DNA from: Sphingopyxis sp. H115
GTDB lineage: Bacteria > Pseudomonadota > Alphaproteobacteria > Sphingomonadales > Sphingomonadaceae
Direction of reading: 5' to 3'
Assembly (NCBI RefSeq): GCF_001468465.1
Contig: NZ_LNSA01000040.1
Location: 1 to 38,253 of the forward strand
Length of the DNA: 38,253 bases
Position numbers and translations under genes: made by a program. Below the pieces are notes generated by a model, which saw only the letters and a program-made list of their open reading frames with translations, was not told the origin of the DNA and did no database searches. Position 1 is the stretch's first letter, and each line of letters starts with the position of its first letter. Of the stretch, positions 1 through 8,069 are shown piece after piece.

Positions 1-83
1 GGGTGTGGGGGGAGGCGGCTGGCGGTGGGCATCGCGCCGCTACTGAGCAATGCCTCCCATCGATCCCGTACCCAGCGAAACAT
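1..83 (-). CDS. Partial unidentified gene coupled to thiC (N-terminus only)
   Basis: The thiC stop codon (TGA, 85-83) overlaps an ATG at 83-81 by one base. From that ATG the frame stays open to the window edge, giving about 27 residues that begin MFRWVRDRWEALLSSG. The overlap is the usual arrangement for translational coupling, and it is the only direct support for a real gene. The fragment is too short to assign a family, and a chance open frame in GC-rich DNA remains possible. Confidence 0.35.
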   Translation of the reverse strand, partial: MFRWVRDRWEALLSSGAMPTASRLPPH

Positions 84-1975
84 CAATCATGCTCGCGCCC
101 ACCCGCGCCCATATACAACTCGCGCCCGGTGTCTTCATAGACCTGGCTCATTTCCGCCATGCCCTTCTCGACCTCTTCCGCCGCGATGAAGCCGGCGCTG
201 TCCTGATTTTGCAGCTTCGCGAACTCGCGGACTTCCTGGCTGATCTTCATCGAGCAGAATTTGGGGCCGCACATGCTGCAGAAATGGGCGGTCTTGGCGC
301 CTTCGGCGGGGAGCGTCTGGTCGTGGTACTGCTCCGCCGTGTCGGGGTCGAGCGACAGGTTGAACTGGTCGCGCCAGCGGAATTCGAAGCGCGCTTTCGA
401 CAGCGCGTCGTCGCGGACCTTGGCGGCGGGGTGGCCCTTGGCGAGGTCGGCGGCGTGGGCGGCGAGCTTGTAGGTGACGACGCCGACCTTCACATCGTCG
501 CGGTCGGGCAGGCCGAGATGCTCCTTGGGGGTGACGTAACAAAGCATCGCGGTGCCGTACCAGCCGATCATCGCGGCGCCGATGCCGCTGGTGATATGGT
601 CGTAGCCCGGCGCGATGTCGGTGGTGAGCGGCCCGAGCGTGTAGAAGGGCGCCTCGCCGCACGCCTCGAGCTGCTTGTCCATATTCTCCTTGATCTTGTG
701 CATCGGGACGTGGCCCGGGCCCTCGATCATCACCTGCACATCCTGGTCCCACGCGCGCTTGGTGAGCTCGCCCAAGGTGTAGAGCTCGGCGAACTGCGCC
801 TCGTCGTTCGCGTCGGCGATGCTGCCGGGGCGGAGGCCGTCGCCCAGCGAATAGGCGATGTCATAGGCCTTCATGATCTCGGTAATCTCGTCGAAGCGTT
901 CGTAGAGGAAGCTCTCCTTGTGATGCGCGAGGCACCATTTCGCCATGATGCTGCCGCCGCGGCTGACGATGCCGGTGACGCGCTTTGCGGCGAGGGGGAC
1001 GTAGGGCAGGCGGACGCCCGCGTGGATGGTGAAATAGTCGACGCCCTGTTCGGCCTGCTCGATCAGCGTGTCGCGGAAGATTTCCCAGCTGAGGTCTTCG
1101 GCGATGCCCCCTACTTTCTCCAGCGCCTGATAGATGGGGACGGTGCCGATCGGGACGGGCGAATTGCGGAGGATCCATTCGCGCGTGTCGTGGATGTTGC
1201 GGCCCGTCGACAGGTCCATGACGGTGTCGGCGCCCCAGCGGATCGACCAGACCATCTTGTCGACTTCGGCGGCGACGTCGGATGCGACCGCGCTGTTGCC
1301 GATATTGGCGTTGATCTTGACGAGGAAATTGCGGCCGATCGCCATCGGCTCGCTTTCGGGGTGGTTGATGTTGCTGGGGATGATCGCGCGGCCGCGCGCG
1401 ACCTCGTCGCGGACGAATTCGGGGGTGACGTAATCGGGGATGCTCGCGCCCCAGTCCTGCCCGTCGCGGACATATTCGGCGAGGCGTTCGCGGCCGAGAT
1501 TTTCGCGGGTGGCGACATATTCCATCTCGGGCGTGATGATGCCGCGGCGGGCATAGTGCATCTGGCTGACGTTCGCGCCGGGCTTGGCGCGCAGCACGGT
1601 CTTGCGGACGTTGGGGAAGGCGGGGACGCCGCCCGAACGGTCGGGGCCGAGCTGGCCGTTATCCTCGGGCCGCACTTCGCGCTGGGTGACTTCCTCGACA
1701 TCGCCGCGGGCGCGGATCCACGCGGCGCGCAGTTCGGGGAGGCCCTTGGCGATGTCGATGTTCGCATTGGGATCGGTGTAGGGGCCCGACGTGTCGTAGA
1801 CGCGGACGCTGGGCTCGCCCGAATGCGGGTCGAGATCGATCTCGCGCATCGCGACGCGGATGCCGCTGCCGGTGGGCGAGGCGACATGGACCTTGCGGCT
1901 GCCACGAATGGGTCCGGTCGTCACCCCGATGGGTTCGGCTTGCGCTTTGTCGAGGCGGGAATCGATGTCGGCCAT
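83..1975 (-). CDS. thiC: Phosphomethylpyrimidine synthase ThiC
   Basis: This radical-SAM enzyme converts 5-aminoimidazole ribotide to hydroxymethylpyrimidine phosphate, the pyrimidine half of thiamine, in the cytoplasm. The product is about 630 residues, normal for bacterial ThiC. The family's C-terminal iron-sulfur motif CxxCxxxxC is visible near residues 566, 569 and 574. The N-terminal block with GSRKVHV, the central GADTVMDLSTG stretch and the MIEGPGHVPMHKI stretch are also family hallmarks. The ATG at 1975 is preferred over in-frame ATGs at 2023 and 1990 because a GGAG ribosome binding site lies nine bases before it. A TPP riboswitch upstream (2045-2147) gives feedback control by thiamine pyrophosphate. 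The stop overlaps the start of a further gene. Identity is very secure; the start is probable. Confidence 0.97.
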   Translation of the reverse strand: MADIDSRLDKAQAEPIGVTTGPIRGSRKVHVASPTGSGIRVAMREIDLDPHSGEPSVRVYDTSGPYTDPNANIDIAKGLPELRAAWIRARGDVEEVTQREVRPEDNGQLGPDRSGGVPAFPNVRKTVLRAKPGANVSQMHYARRGIITPEMEYVATRENLGRERLAEYVRDGQDWGASIPDYVTPEFVRDEVARGRAIIPSNINHPESEPMAIGRNFLVKINANIGNSAVASDVAAEVDKMVWSIRWGADTVMDLSTGRNIHDTREWILRNSPVPIGTVPIYQALEKVGGIAEDLSWEIFRDTLIEQAEQGVDYFTIHAGVRLPYVPLAAKRVTGIVSRGGSIMAKWCLAHHKESFLYERFDEITEIMKAYDIAYSLGDGLRPGSIADANDEAQFAELYTLGELTKRAWDQDVQVMIEGPGHVPMHKIKENMDKQLEACGEAPFYTLGPLTTDIAPGYDHITSGIGAAMIGWYGTAMLCYVTPKEHLGLPDRDDVKVGVVTYKLAAHAADLAKGHPAAKVRDDALSKARFEFRWRDQFNLSLDPDTAEQYHDQTLPAEGAKTAHFCSMCGPKFCSMKISQEVREFAKLQNQDSAGFIAAEEVEKGMAEMSQVYEDTGRELYMGAGGREHD

Positions 1976-1981
1976 GTGCAG

Positions 1982-2003
1982 TCGCTCCATAGGTTCGGAG
2001 CGA
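1982..2003 (-). promoter_or_regulatory. Hairpin sequestering the thiC ribosome binding site
   Basis: On the minus strand TCGCTCC (2003-1997) and GGAGCGA (1988-1982) form a perfect 7-bp stem with an 8-base loop. The 3' arm contains the GGAG that precedes the thiC ATG at 1975. It lies between the TPP aptamer and the start codon, so it is a natural translational expression platform. The structure is read from the sequence; its role is inferred. Confidence 0.65.
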
Positions 2004-2044
2004 GAATGGGGATTCCGGCCCATTGAAACGTGGCGTGGAATACC

Positions 2045-2147
2045 GACCCTCCCTCCGCCGGTATTACCCGGATCAGGTTCAACGGGTCGCGGGTTGTTCC
2101 GCTCTCAACCTGTTTCTGCACACAGGCTCCCCGGGGATGGGGAGGGT
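2045..2147 (-). ncRNA. TPP riboswitch (thi box)
   Basis: Read on the minus strand, this contains the conserved thi-box core: a TGAGAG segment, then a GAACCTGATC segment followed by GGGTAATACC and GGCGGAGGGA. The closing P1 helix pairs ACCCTCCC near 2147-2140 with GGGAGGGT near 2053-2046. TPP riboswitches bind thiamine pyrophosphate and switch off thiamine biosynthesis genes. It sits 70 bases upstream of the preferred thiC start, and a hairpin covering the ribosome binding site lies in between, favouring translational control. Confidence 0.95.
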
Positions 2148-2174
2148 TATAGGAACGAGTGGCGGGCGAAGCCA

Positions 2175-2221
2175 CCCCCTATCTCGTCCATCGCGCTTGT
2201 CGCGCGATGAGGGGGAGGGGG
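2175..2221 (-). terminator. Hairpin directly after the chemotaxis receptor gene
   Basis: CATCGCGC (2189-2196) and GCGCGATG (2202-2209) pair perfectly. Outer CCCCCT (2175-2180) and AGGGGG (2216-2221) can extend the structure. It abuts the TAA stop of the receptor gene at 2222 and separates it from the thiC riboswitch. There is no U-tract on the minus strand, so it may be an RNA-stabilising hairpin or an intergenic repeat rather than an intrinsic terminator. Confidence 0.4.
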
Positions 2222-3574
2222 TTACGCGACGCGGCGGCTGAAGTCGCTCGCGGCCTTTTCGAGCTGCTGCAGCCGGCCGCCCATCCGGGCGAATTCCTCG
2301 CTCAGCGTGCTGATTTCGCCCGCGACCATGCCCGAATCGTTGCGGATGCTCGCGATCGTCGACGACATCGAATCGGCGGCGAGCGCGGTTTCGTCGACCG
2401 CGGCGGTGATCGAGGTGACCGTCTGTGCCTGTGCGTCCATCGCATCGCGAATACGCTGCGCCGACCGCTGCACCTCGACGATCGTCTGCTGGATCGACTG
2501 GTTCGCGCTCACCGACCCGCGCGTCGCCTGCTGGATCGCGGCGATCTTGCCCGCGATATCGTCGGTCGCGCGCGCGGTTTCGTTGGCGAGGCTCTTCACC
2601 TCCTGCGCGACGACGGCAAAGCCGCGGCCCGATTCGCCGGCGCGCGCCGCCTCGATCGTGGCGTTGAGCGCGAGCAGGTTGGTCTGTCCGGCGATTTCGC
2701 GGATCAGGCCCAAAATCGATTCGATCGATTCGGCGTGGTGCGACAGCGCTTCGGACATGGCGACGGCTTCGCCCGCCTGTTCGGAGGCGCGCGTCGCGAC
2801 GCTGGCCGAGGCTTCGACCTCGCTGCGCGCATCCTCGATCGCGCGGATCAGCCCGGCGGCGGTCGATGCGGCCTCGCGCATCGCCATCGCCGATTGTTCG
2901 GACGCGGCGGCGACTTCGCTCGTCTTGGCGATCATGCCCTTGGCCGCCTGGTCGGCCGAAGCCGCCTGCCGCGCGAGCTGTTCGCGCACGCCGTCGGTGT
3001 CCTGCACGAGCGAGGCGATCGAGCGGTCGAAATCGCCCGCCAGCGCCTGCCGCTCGGTCGAAAAGACCGCGCGGTCGAGCTTGGCCGCATAACGCTGCAT
3101 AATGTCGAATTCGAGCAGCGCGAGCCGGTTGATCGCGCTCGTCAGGCGCGCGAGGCGATCGGGTTCGCCGATGCACGCCTCGACGACATATTCGATGGTG
3201 AGCCGATGACTTTCGGCGATGCACGACATGACCGAGGCAAGCGGCAGCTTCACGCGCCGCGCCATATGGGTGTTCTGGCACGCGATCGTTGCGACTTCCT
3301 GCCCCGCGGCGTCGGCATATTTGGTGAAGGTGTGGCGCGCGCTGCCGCGGACATAGCTGTCGTAAAGCTCGCCCTCGACCTTGCGCTCGACGCCGGGCAG
3401 CTGGTTGAAGGCGTCCCAATAGGCGCGCGCAACCGCGTCCTCGCGGCCCGCGATGATCGCATGGATTTCCGCCCCGCTGGCGGCGAGCCGGCCGTCAAGG
3501 TCGTAATAGGGAAAACGCTCCGACATCAAAATCGGGTCGATCTGCTGCTTATGAATCGGATTGTCCTTCACCAT
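2222..3574 (-). CDS. Soluble globin-coupled methyl-accepting chemotaxis protein
   Basis: The product is about 450 residues with no membrane segment. Residues 15-165 resemble a protoglobin/globin-coupled sensor domain. A candidate proximal heme histidine is at about residue 103 in an NTHMARRVKLPLAS segment, where the family has a conserved His before the F/G helices. The rest is a long coiled coil with the MCP signalling tip: EIAGQTNLLALNATIEAARAG, then GRGFAVVA and EVKSLA. It would couple oxygen or another gas ligand to the CheA/CheW pathway from the cytoplasm. The ATG at 3574 is chosen over one 54 bases upstream because an AGGATC-type site precedes it. No other che genes are in the window. 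The MCP identity is certain; the globin assignment is probable and heme binding is inferred. Confidence 0.88.
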   Translation of the reverse strand: MVKDNPIHKQQIDPILMSERFPYYDLDGRLAASGAEIHAIIAGREDAVARAYWDAFNQLPGVERKVEGELYDSYVRGSARHTFTKYADAAGQEVATIACQNTHMARRVKLPLASVMSCIAESHRLTIEYVVEACIGEPDRLARLTSAINRLALLEFDIMQRYAAKLDRAVFSTERQALAGDFDRSIASLVQDTDGVREQLARQAASADQAAKGMIAKTSEVAAASEQSAMAMREAASTAAGLIRAIEDARSEVEASASVATRASEQAGEAVAMSEALSHHAESIESILGLIREIAGQTNLLALNATIEAARAGESGRGFAVVAQEVKSLANETARATDDIAGKIAAIQQATRGSVSANQSIQQTIVEVQRSAQRIRDAMDAQAQTVTSITAAVDETALAADSMSSTIASIRNDSGMVAGEISTLSEEFARMGGRLQQLEKAASDFSRRVA

Positions 3575-3676
3575 GATCCTGCTTCCCTGATCACCCCAAA
3601 GACGCGCGGGTCTGTCGCCCGCATTCATCCTGCGAAACTGGTGAACGGGATATGCGACGAAGTGGTAAATTCGCCG

Positions 3677-4144
3677 TTAACCGGCGGATGCGACCGGATA
3701 GCCCTCGAACGCCTTGATCGTGCGCAGCGCAAAGGCGCTGTGCATCGCCGCGACGCCGGGCAGGCGCGACAGGCAATGGCGGTGCAGCCGGTCGAAATCG
3801 GCGACATTGCGCGCCGCGACGCGGAGGCGGTAATCAGACGCACCCGACAACAGCTGGCACTCCAATATCTCGTCGAAACTCTTGACCGCGCTTTCGAACG
3901 CGGTCAGCGCCTCTTCGCTCTGCGACGTCAGGCTGATGTCGACGAACACGTCGAGCCCCAGCCCGATACGGTCGGGGGCGAGGCGCGCGGCATAGCCGGT
4001 GATGATCCCCGCCGCCTCGAGCGCGCGGACGCGACGGTGGCACGCCGATGCCGACAGCCCGACAATCTCGCCCAGCTCGGCGGCCGGCTTGGGCCCCTCG
4101 CGTTGCAGCAGGTGAAGCAGCTTTGCGTCGATGCGGTCAATCAT
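3677..4144 (-). CDS. Lrp/AsnC-family transcriptional regulator (probable regulator of ald)
   Basis: This 155-residue protein has the standard Lrp/AsnC layout. An N-terminal winged HTH (about residues 3-60) begins MIDRIDAKLLHLLQREG and contains the recognition-helix segment LSASACHRRVRALE. An alpha/beta RAM effector domain follows (about 65-150). Such regulators bind an amino acid and act as octamers. It is divergent from alanine dehydrogenase with 157 bases between the starts, and many bacteria control ald by a neighbouring Lrp-type protein, so alanine-responsive control of ald is the likely job. The shared intergenic region holds an inverted repeat with an A+T core at 4166-4182. The family is certain; the target is inferred from context. 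Confidence 0.93.
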   Translation of the reverse strand: MIDRIDAKLLHLLQREGPKPAAELGEIVGLSASACHRRVRALEAAGIITGYAARLAPDRIGLGLDVFVDISLTSQSEEALTAFESAVKSFDEILECQLLSGASDYRLRVAARNVADFDRLHRHCLSRLPGVAAMHSAFALRTIKAFEGYPVASAG

Positions 4145-4165
4145 ATTGCGCGATCAGCCCATATG

Positions 4166-4182
4166 GCGCGAAAATATCGCGC
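4166..4182. promoter_or_regulatory. Candidate Lrp-type operator in the lrp/ald intergenic region
   Basis: GCGCGA and TCGCGC are separated by the A/T-only spacer AAATA, a symmetric site with an A+T core as Lrp/AsnC proteins favour. It lies 22-38 bases upstream of the regulator's ATG and about 120 bases upstream of ald. A palindromic GCATATGC also occurs at 4203-4210. Binding is inferred. Confidence 0.4.
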
Positions 4183-4301
4183 GCTTGTGCAAAATCAAAG
4201 GAGCATATGCAAGCACCTCGCACGCGTTTCCTGCTAAAAGCGCCGACAAGATTTCGGCGGTCCTGTCGATCGCCGGCGACATTCATATGCGGAGAGCGAC
4301 C

Positions 4302-5417
4302 ATGATCATCGGCACCCCAAAGGAAATCAAGAATCACGAATATCGCGTCGGCCTGACCCCCGAAAGCGCGCGCGAACTCGTCGTCCACGGCCACCGCGTG
4401 CTGGTGCAGACCGGCGCGGGCGAGGGCATCGGAGCGCACGACCGCTTCTACGTCGAGGCGGGCGCCGAGATCGTCCAGAGTGCCGAGGAAATCTTCGCGA
4501 CCTGCGAGATGGTGGTGAAGGTCAAGGAACCGCAGCCGGTCGAGCGCGCGATGCTGCGCGAGGGCCAGATCCTTTATACCTATCTGCACCTCGCGCCCGA
4601 TCCCGACCAGACGCGCGATCTGATGAAATCGGGCGCCATCTGCATCGCCTATGAAACCGTCACCAGCCCGCATGGCGGCCTGCCGCTTCTGAAGCCGATG
4701 AGCCAGGTCGCGGGCCGCATGTCGATCCAGGCGGGCGCGACCGCGCTCGAAAAGGCGCATGGCGGGCGCGGCGTGCTGCTCGGCGGTGTCCCCGGCGTCG
4801 CGCCGGGCAAAATCTGCGTGATCGGCGGCGGCGTCGTCGGTTTCAACGCGGCGCAGATGGCGGCGGGGCTGGGCGCCGACGTCACCATCCTCGACCGCGA
4901 CCCCGAAGTGCTCGAACGCGTCGGCACCTTTTTCGAAGCGCGGGCGAAGACGCGCTTCTCGAACCGCGCGAACCTGGCCGAATGCGTTGCCGAGGCCGAC
5001 CTTGTGATCGGCGCGGTGCTGATCCCCGGCGCCGAAGCGCCCAAGCTCGTCACGCGCGAGATGCTTGGCACGATGCGTCCGGGTTCGGTGCTCGTCGACG
5101 TCGCGATCGACCAGGGCGGCTGCTTCGAGACGAGCCACGCGACGACGCACGCCGAGCCGACTTACGTGGTCGACGGCATCGTCCATTATGCGGTGGCGAA
5201 CATGCCGGGCGCGGTCGCGCGCACGAGCACCTATGCGCTCAATAATGTCACGCTGCCGCACGCGCTGCGCATCGCCGACCTGGGCTGGAAGGACGCTTTG
5301 CGACGCGACGTGCATCTTGCGCAGGGTTTGAACGTTTGGAATGGTAAGGTGACGTTCGAAGCCGTAGCGGAGGCGATCGGAACCGATTATGTGCCTGTCG
5401 ATCAGGCACTCGCCTGA
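4302..5417 (+). CDS. ald: Alanine dehydrogenase
   Basis: It catalyses the reversible NAD-dependent deamination of L-alanine to pyruvate and ammonia. The product is 371 residues, the typical family length. The start is the ATG at 4302, behind a GGAGAG site at 4291-4296; it gives the classic MIIGTPKEIKNHEYRVG opening. Residues corresponding to the known active site are in place: Arg15, Lys75 and His96. The nucleotide-binding segment around 167-200 reads KICVIGGGVVGFNAAQMA, a GxGxxG-type Rossmann motif. An Lrp-type regulator is divergent, and a small membrane-protein gene follows after 21 bases. Identity is very secure. Confidence 0.97.
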   Translation: MIIGTPKEIKNHEYRVGLTPESARELVVHGHRVLVQTGAGEGIGAHDRFYVEAGAEIVQSAEEIFATCEMVVKVKEPQPVERAMLREGQILYTYLHLAPDPDQTRDLMKSGAICIAYETVTSPHGGLPLLKPMSQVAGRMSIQAGATALEKAHGGRGVLLGGVPGVAPGKICVIGGGVVGFNAAQMAAGLGADVTILDRDPEVLERVGTFFEARAKTRFSNRANLAECVAEADLVIGAVLIPGAEAPKLVTREMLGTMRPGSVLVDVAIDQGGCFETSHATTHAEPTYVVDGIVHYAVANMPGAVARTSTYALNNVTLPHALRIADLGWKDALRRDVHLAQGLNVWNGKVTFEAVAEAIGTDYVPVDQALA

Positions 5418-5438
5418 CAATAAGGACATAGAGAGACG

Positions 5439-5693
5439 ATGACCGACCAAGTGCCGCCGCCCCCGCCGCCCCAGGGCGACGAAGTGGAAGAAGAAAATGA
5501 AGTGCTGCGCGCCGCGCGTGAACTGCGGGCGCAAAAGGAAGCTGCCGAGGCGACCCAGGCCGCCGACAAGGATGCGGCGGCAAAGGGCGACAGGAAGCGC
5601 GGCTGGAAAACCGCCGCGGCGGCGGGGATCGGTATCGGCTCGGCGGCGGTGCTCGCGGCGCTGCTCTATGCGAACCGCGACAAGATCAAGTGA
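5439..5693 (+). CDS. Small single-pass membrane protein of unknown function
   Basis: This 84-residue protein opens with MTDQV and a run of six prolines. A strongly charged, probably helical stretch follows (about residues 14-52, rich in Glu, Ala and Lys). A basic patch (GDRKRGWK) precedes one hydrophobic helix at about 58-77, and the end is a short basic tail. The positive patch before the helix and the basic tail leave topology uncertain. It starts 21 bases after ald and is followed by a clear terminator, so it is probably co-transcribed with ald. I recognise no family. Codon use matches its neighbours. Confidence 0.75.
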   Translation: MTDQVPPPPPPQGDEVEEENEVLRAARELRAQKEAAEATQAADKDAAAKGDRKRGWKTAAAAGIGIGSAAVLAALLYANRDKIK

Positions 5694-5759
5694 CGCATTT
5701 TGCCGCGCGGCCAAGTCCGCGCGGTTTGACTATATGACTCCGGCGCAAGCCGGGATCGG

Positions 5760-5783
5760 GGGCGGCGTCGAGCCGCCCTTTTT
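5760..5783 (+). terminator. Rho-independent terminator after the ald unit
   Basis: GGGCGGC and GCCGCCC pair across the 5-base loop GTCGA, followed directly by five T residues. It lies about 70 bases after the small membrane-protein gene. A second GC-rich inverted repeat (CCGCGCGG at 5703-5710 and 5717-5724, followed by TTT) precedes it, so the ald unit may have a double terminator. Confidence 0.8.
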
Positions 5784-5927
5784 GTTGGTCTTGGCACGGG
5801 CCGGTCAGGCGAAGTGGGCGCTATTCGCTTTGGCCCCGCGATTTAGAAATTCTTGAGAACGGCGTCAGGACTCGGCGCGCGGGCACGGTCTATCTTTGGT
5901 GATCATCGGTCGCCAAGGGGAAAAATC

Positions 5928-7058
5928 ATGGAGTCTGTTCGAAGCCGTCGCGGGGGGCGCCGCCCGGCCGCCGTCCTCGTCACCGCGGTCTTGCTCACCG
6001 GCTGCGGCTCGCAATCGGCCGCCGCCGACGACGGCGCGGCCGCGGCCACGAGGTTGGAAGTTGCGGCGCAATCGGCGCCAGCCGCGGCGCCGAAGTCGCT
6101 GCTGCCGATCGAGCAGGGACTTTACGCCTTTGCCGACGACGGCTGCGGATCGGCGGACACGCTGTTTTTCTACGATGGGGCGAACACCGGCGAGATCGGT
6201 TCGGACGGGACGCGCCACTGGACCAACGCCGCCGTCAGCATTTCGCGGGTCGGCCCCGCGCGCAAGCCGCTCGACGCCAATCTGGCCAAAGCGTCGCGCG
6301 GCTTTACGCTGGTCTGGGATGCGCAGGGTGATCGCGACGGTCATCCTTCGCTGGCGCTGAAGGCGACGGCCCCGGGACGGTTCACGTATCTCAGCATGGG
6401 TTCGTTCGGGGAGATTTCCTACGCGAAATGCGCTTTTGCCCAGCTTTCGCCGGGGATGCAGGCGGCTGTCCGTTCCGAGCAGCCGCACATGGCGCGCCCG
6501 GTTGCCCGCGCGATGCCCGCCGGCGCGCCCGCGCCCGTTGCTTCGGACGAGGATGCGGTGCGGGCGATCGTCGGCCGCATCTACGGTTGGCGCGACGGCC
6601 GCGAGGTCCAGATGCTCGACGAATGGGACGCGCTGTTCGGACCGCGGATCGGCGGCCTGCTTGCCCAATGCGGCACGGCGCGGGACAATGCCGATCCCCG
6701 GGCGAATGGCGGCGAGGGACCCTATACGGTGCTGGGGGATCAGGGGTGCTTGGGCGTCCCCTTCCTGATCGATCCGATGACGGGAGAGCCCGCGCCGTCC
6801 GTGCGAAAGGCGCGTCCGATAGTGCGGGGCGTCAGCGGCGACGCGATCGAGGTGGACATCGCCGTTCCGCCCGCGGATCGCCGGGATTGGTGGGACAATA
6901 TGCTCGGCCAGACGATCCGCTTCCAGCGCGTGGGCAACCGTTGGTTGATCGACGAAATCGTGACGCGGACAACAACCGGCACCGAACGCTACAGCAGCGT
7001 CATCGAGGCCAAGGTCGCGGACCTTCGCAAAATTGCCAGGAAGCCACGGCGGCGTTGA
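5928..7058 (+). CDS. Predicted lipoprotein of unknown function
   Basis: The product is 376 residues. It begins with a basic N-terminus, a hydrophobic stretch and the lipobox LLTGC, with the lipidated Cys at residue 26, so it should be exported and anchored to a membrane. A low-complexity Ala/Pro linker follows. Residues 58-175 contain paired cysteines (DDGCGSADTLFFYDG and ISYAKC). The C-terminal part (about 205-360) resembles small exported domains of the DUF3828 or calcium-binding type, with IVGRIYGWRDG and a final NRWLIDEI strand; this resemblance is weak. The ATG at 5928 is the only start that makes a correct signal peptide. No operon partner is visible. Function is unknown. Confidence 0.8.
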   Translation: MESVRSRRGGRRPAAVLVTAVLLTGCGSQSAAADDGAAAATRLEVAAQSAPAAAPKSLLPIEQGLYAFADDGCGSADTLFFYDGANTGEIGSDGTRHWTNAAVSISRVGPARKPLDANLAKASRGFTLVWDAQGDRDGHPSLALKATAPGRFTYLSMGSFGEISYAKCAFAQLSPGMQAAVRSEQPHMARPVARAMPAGAPAPVASDEDAVRAIVGRIYGWRDGREVQMLDEWDALFGPRIGGLLAQCGTARDNADPRANGGEGPYTVLGDQGCLGVPFLIDPMTGEPAPSVRKARPIVRGVSGDAIEVDIAVPPADRRDWWDNMLGQTIRFQRVGNRWLIDEIVTRTTTGTERYSSVIEAKVADLRKIARKPRRR

Positions 7059-7101
7059 ACGCCGGCCACTTGTTATTCTGATGCGCGCGCCGGCGTCCTT
7101 T
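7059..7101 (+). terminator. Possible terminator after the lipoprotein gene
   Basis: ACGCCGGC (7059-7066) and GCCGGCGT (7089-7096) form a perfect 8-bp stem with a 22-base loop, followed by CCTTT. It immediately follows the lipoprotein stop codon. The large loop and weak T-tract make this uncertain. Confidence 0.35.
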
Positions 7102-7218
7102 GGAAGGGCTCGGGCGGCGGGCAAATTCTTCGTCCTGCGTCCCCTAAGCAATTGCATATCGCAGCGGGAAGGCTTAACCGGCACCGCATCGACCGTTTAG
7201 AGTCAAGACAGGGCTGAT

Positions 7219-7668
7219 ATGGCTGGCAACGAACCGAGCGCGCGTCCGCGCGCCCCGCATTTGCAGGTGTATAAATGGGGGCCCGCGATGGCGGTCTCGA
7301 TCTTTCACCGAGTTTCCGGCGACGGTCTCGCGATCGTCGGGGGGCTGATGTTCCTCTGGTGGCTCGGCGCGATCGCCGCGGGGCCCGACGCCTATAACGC
7401 TTTCATCGCCTGCGTGTGGCACGATCCCAATCCCGATGCCGGCACCTTCCACATGGTCACCAACCTTGTCGGTAAAATCGTGCTGATCGGCCTGACCTGG
7501 GCTTTCTTCCAGCATCTTTTCTCGGGCCTTCGCCACTTCGTCCTCGACGCGGGTGCGGGCTATGAGCTCAAGACCAACAAGCTCTGGTCGACCCTCGTCT
7601 TCGTCGGCTCGATCACGGCGACGATCGCGGTGTGGCTCTATATCTTTGCGGAGACGCTCAATGGGTAA
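7219..7668 (+). CDS. sdhC: Succinate dehydrogenase cytochrome b556 subunit
   Basis: This is the larger membrane-anchor subunit of respiratory complex II, which passes electrons from succinate oxidation to ubiquinone. The protein has 149 residues and three hydrophobic helices (about 30-52, 80-100 and 120-145). The family motif SIFHRVSG is at residues 27-34. The heme-ligand block HxxxGxRHxxxD is at 99-110, with His99 matching the axial heme ligand of other SdhC proteins. An AGGG site precedes the ATG. The gene overlaps sdhD by 8 bases, which suggests coupled translation. Identity is very secure. Confidence 0.96.
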   Translation: MAGNEPSARPRAPHLQVYKWGPAMAVSIFHRVSGDGLAIVGGLMFLWWLGAIAAGPDAYNAFIACVWHDPNPDAGTFHMVTNLVGKIVLIGLTWAFFQHLFSGLRHFVLDAGAGYELKTNKLWSTLVFVGSITATIAVWLYIFAETLNG

Positions 7669-8068
7669 CGGAACGCGTCTCGGCCGCGTGCGCGGGCTCG
7701 GCTCGTCGCATCATGGTTCGGCCCACTGGCTGCAACAGCGCTTGACCGCGCTCGGCAACATCCTGCTCGTCGGCTTCCTCTTCGTGTCCTTCCTGCGCCT
7801 GCCGATGACCGATCATGCGGCGGTGCTGCGCTGGGCGTCGAACCCGACCGTCGCGCTAGCGCTGATCCTGATGACGGTCAGCGTCTTCTGGCACCTGCGT
7901 TTGGGGCTTCAGGTGATGATCGAGGATTATGTCCACGGCGAAGCGACCAAATTGCTGTCGCTCGTCCTTTTAAACTTCTACGCGATCGGCGGCGCCGCCT
8001 ACGGCATTTTCGCCATTGTCCGCATCGTGCTTGCGCCCGCCGCCGGGCTCGCTCCGGGGGGCATGTAA
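7661..8068 (+). CDS. sdhD: Succinate dehydrogenase hydrophobic membrane anchor subunit
   Basis: This is the second membrane anchor of complex II, 135 residues with three hydrophobic helices. A conserved N-terminal HWLQQRLTA segment is followed by WHLRLGLQVMIEDYVHG, with His78 and the Asp89-Tyr90 pair matching the quinone/heme-site residues of SdhD. The ATG at 7661 lies inside the last codons of sdhC, and the stop is one base before the sdhA ATG, so the three genes are tightly coupled. The family is divergent in sequence, but position and motif make it secure. Confidence 0.94.
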   Translation: MGNGTRLGRVRGLGSSHHGSAHWLQQRLTALGNILLVGFLFVSFLRLPMTDHAAVLRWASNPTVALALILMTVSVFWHLRLGLQVMIEDYVHGEATKLLSLVLLNFYAIGGAAYGIFAIVRIVLAPAAGLAPGGM

Positions 8069-8069
8069 G

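Noticed and set aside
50..2026. Long open frame on the plus strand opposite thiC
   Set aside because: It is the complement of a confident gene in GC-rich DNA, with low-complexity Arg/Ala/Asp composition and no family features.
2159..4237. Long open frame on the plus strand covering the chemotaxis receptor and Lrp gene
   Set aside because: It spans two confident genes and an intergenic region on the other strand, and shows no domain pattern.
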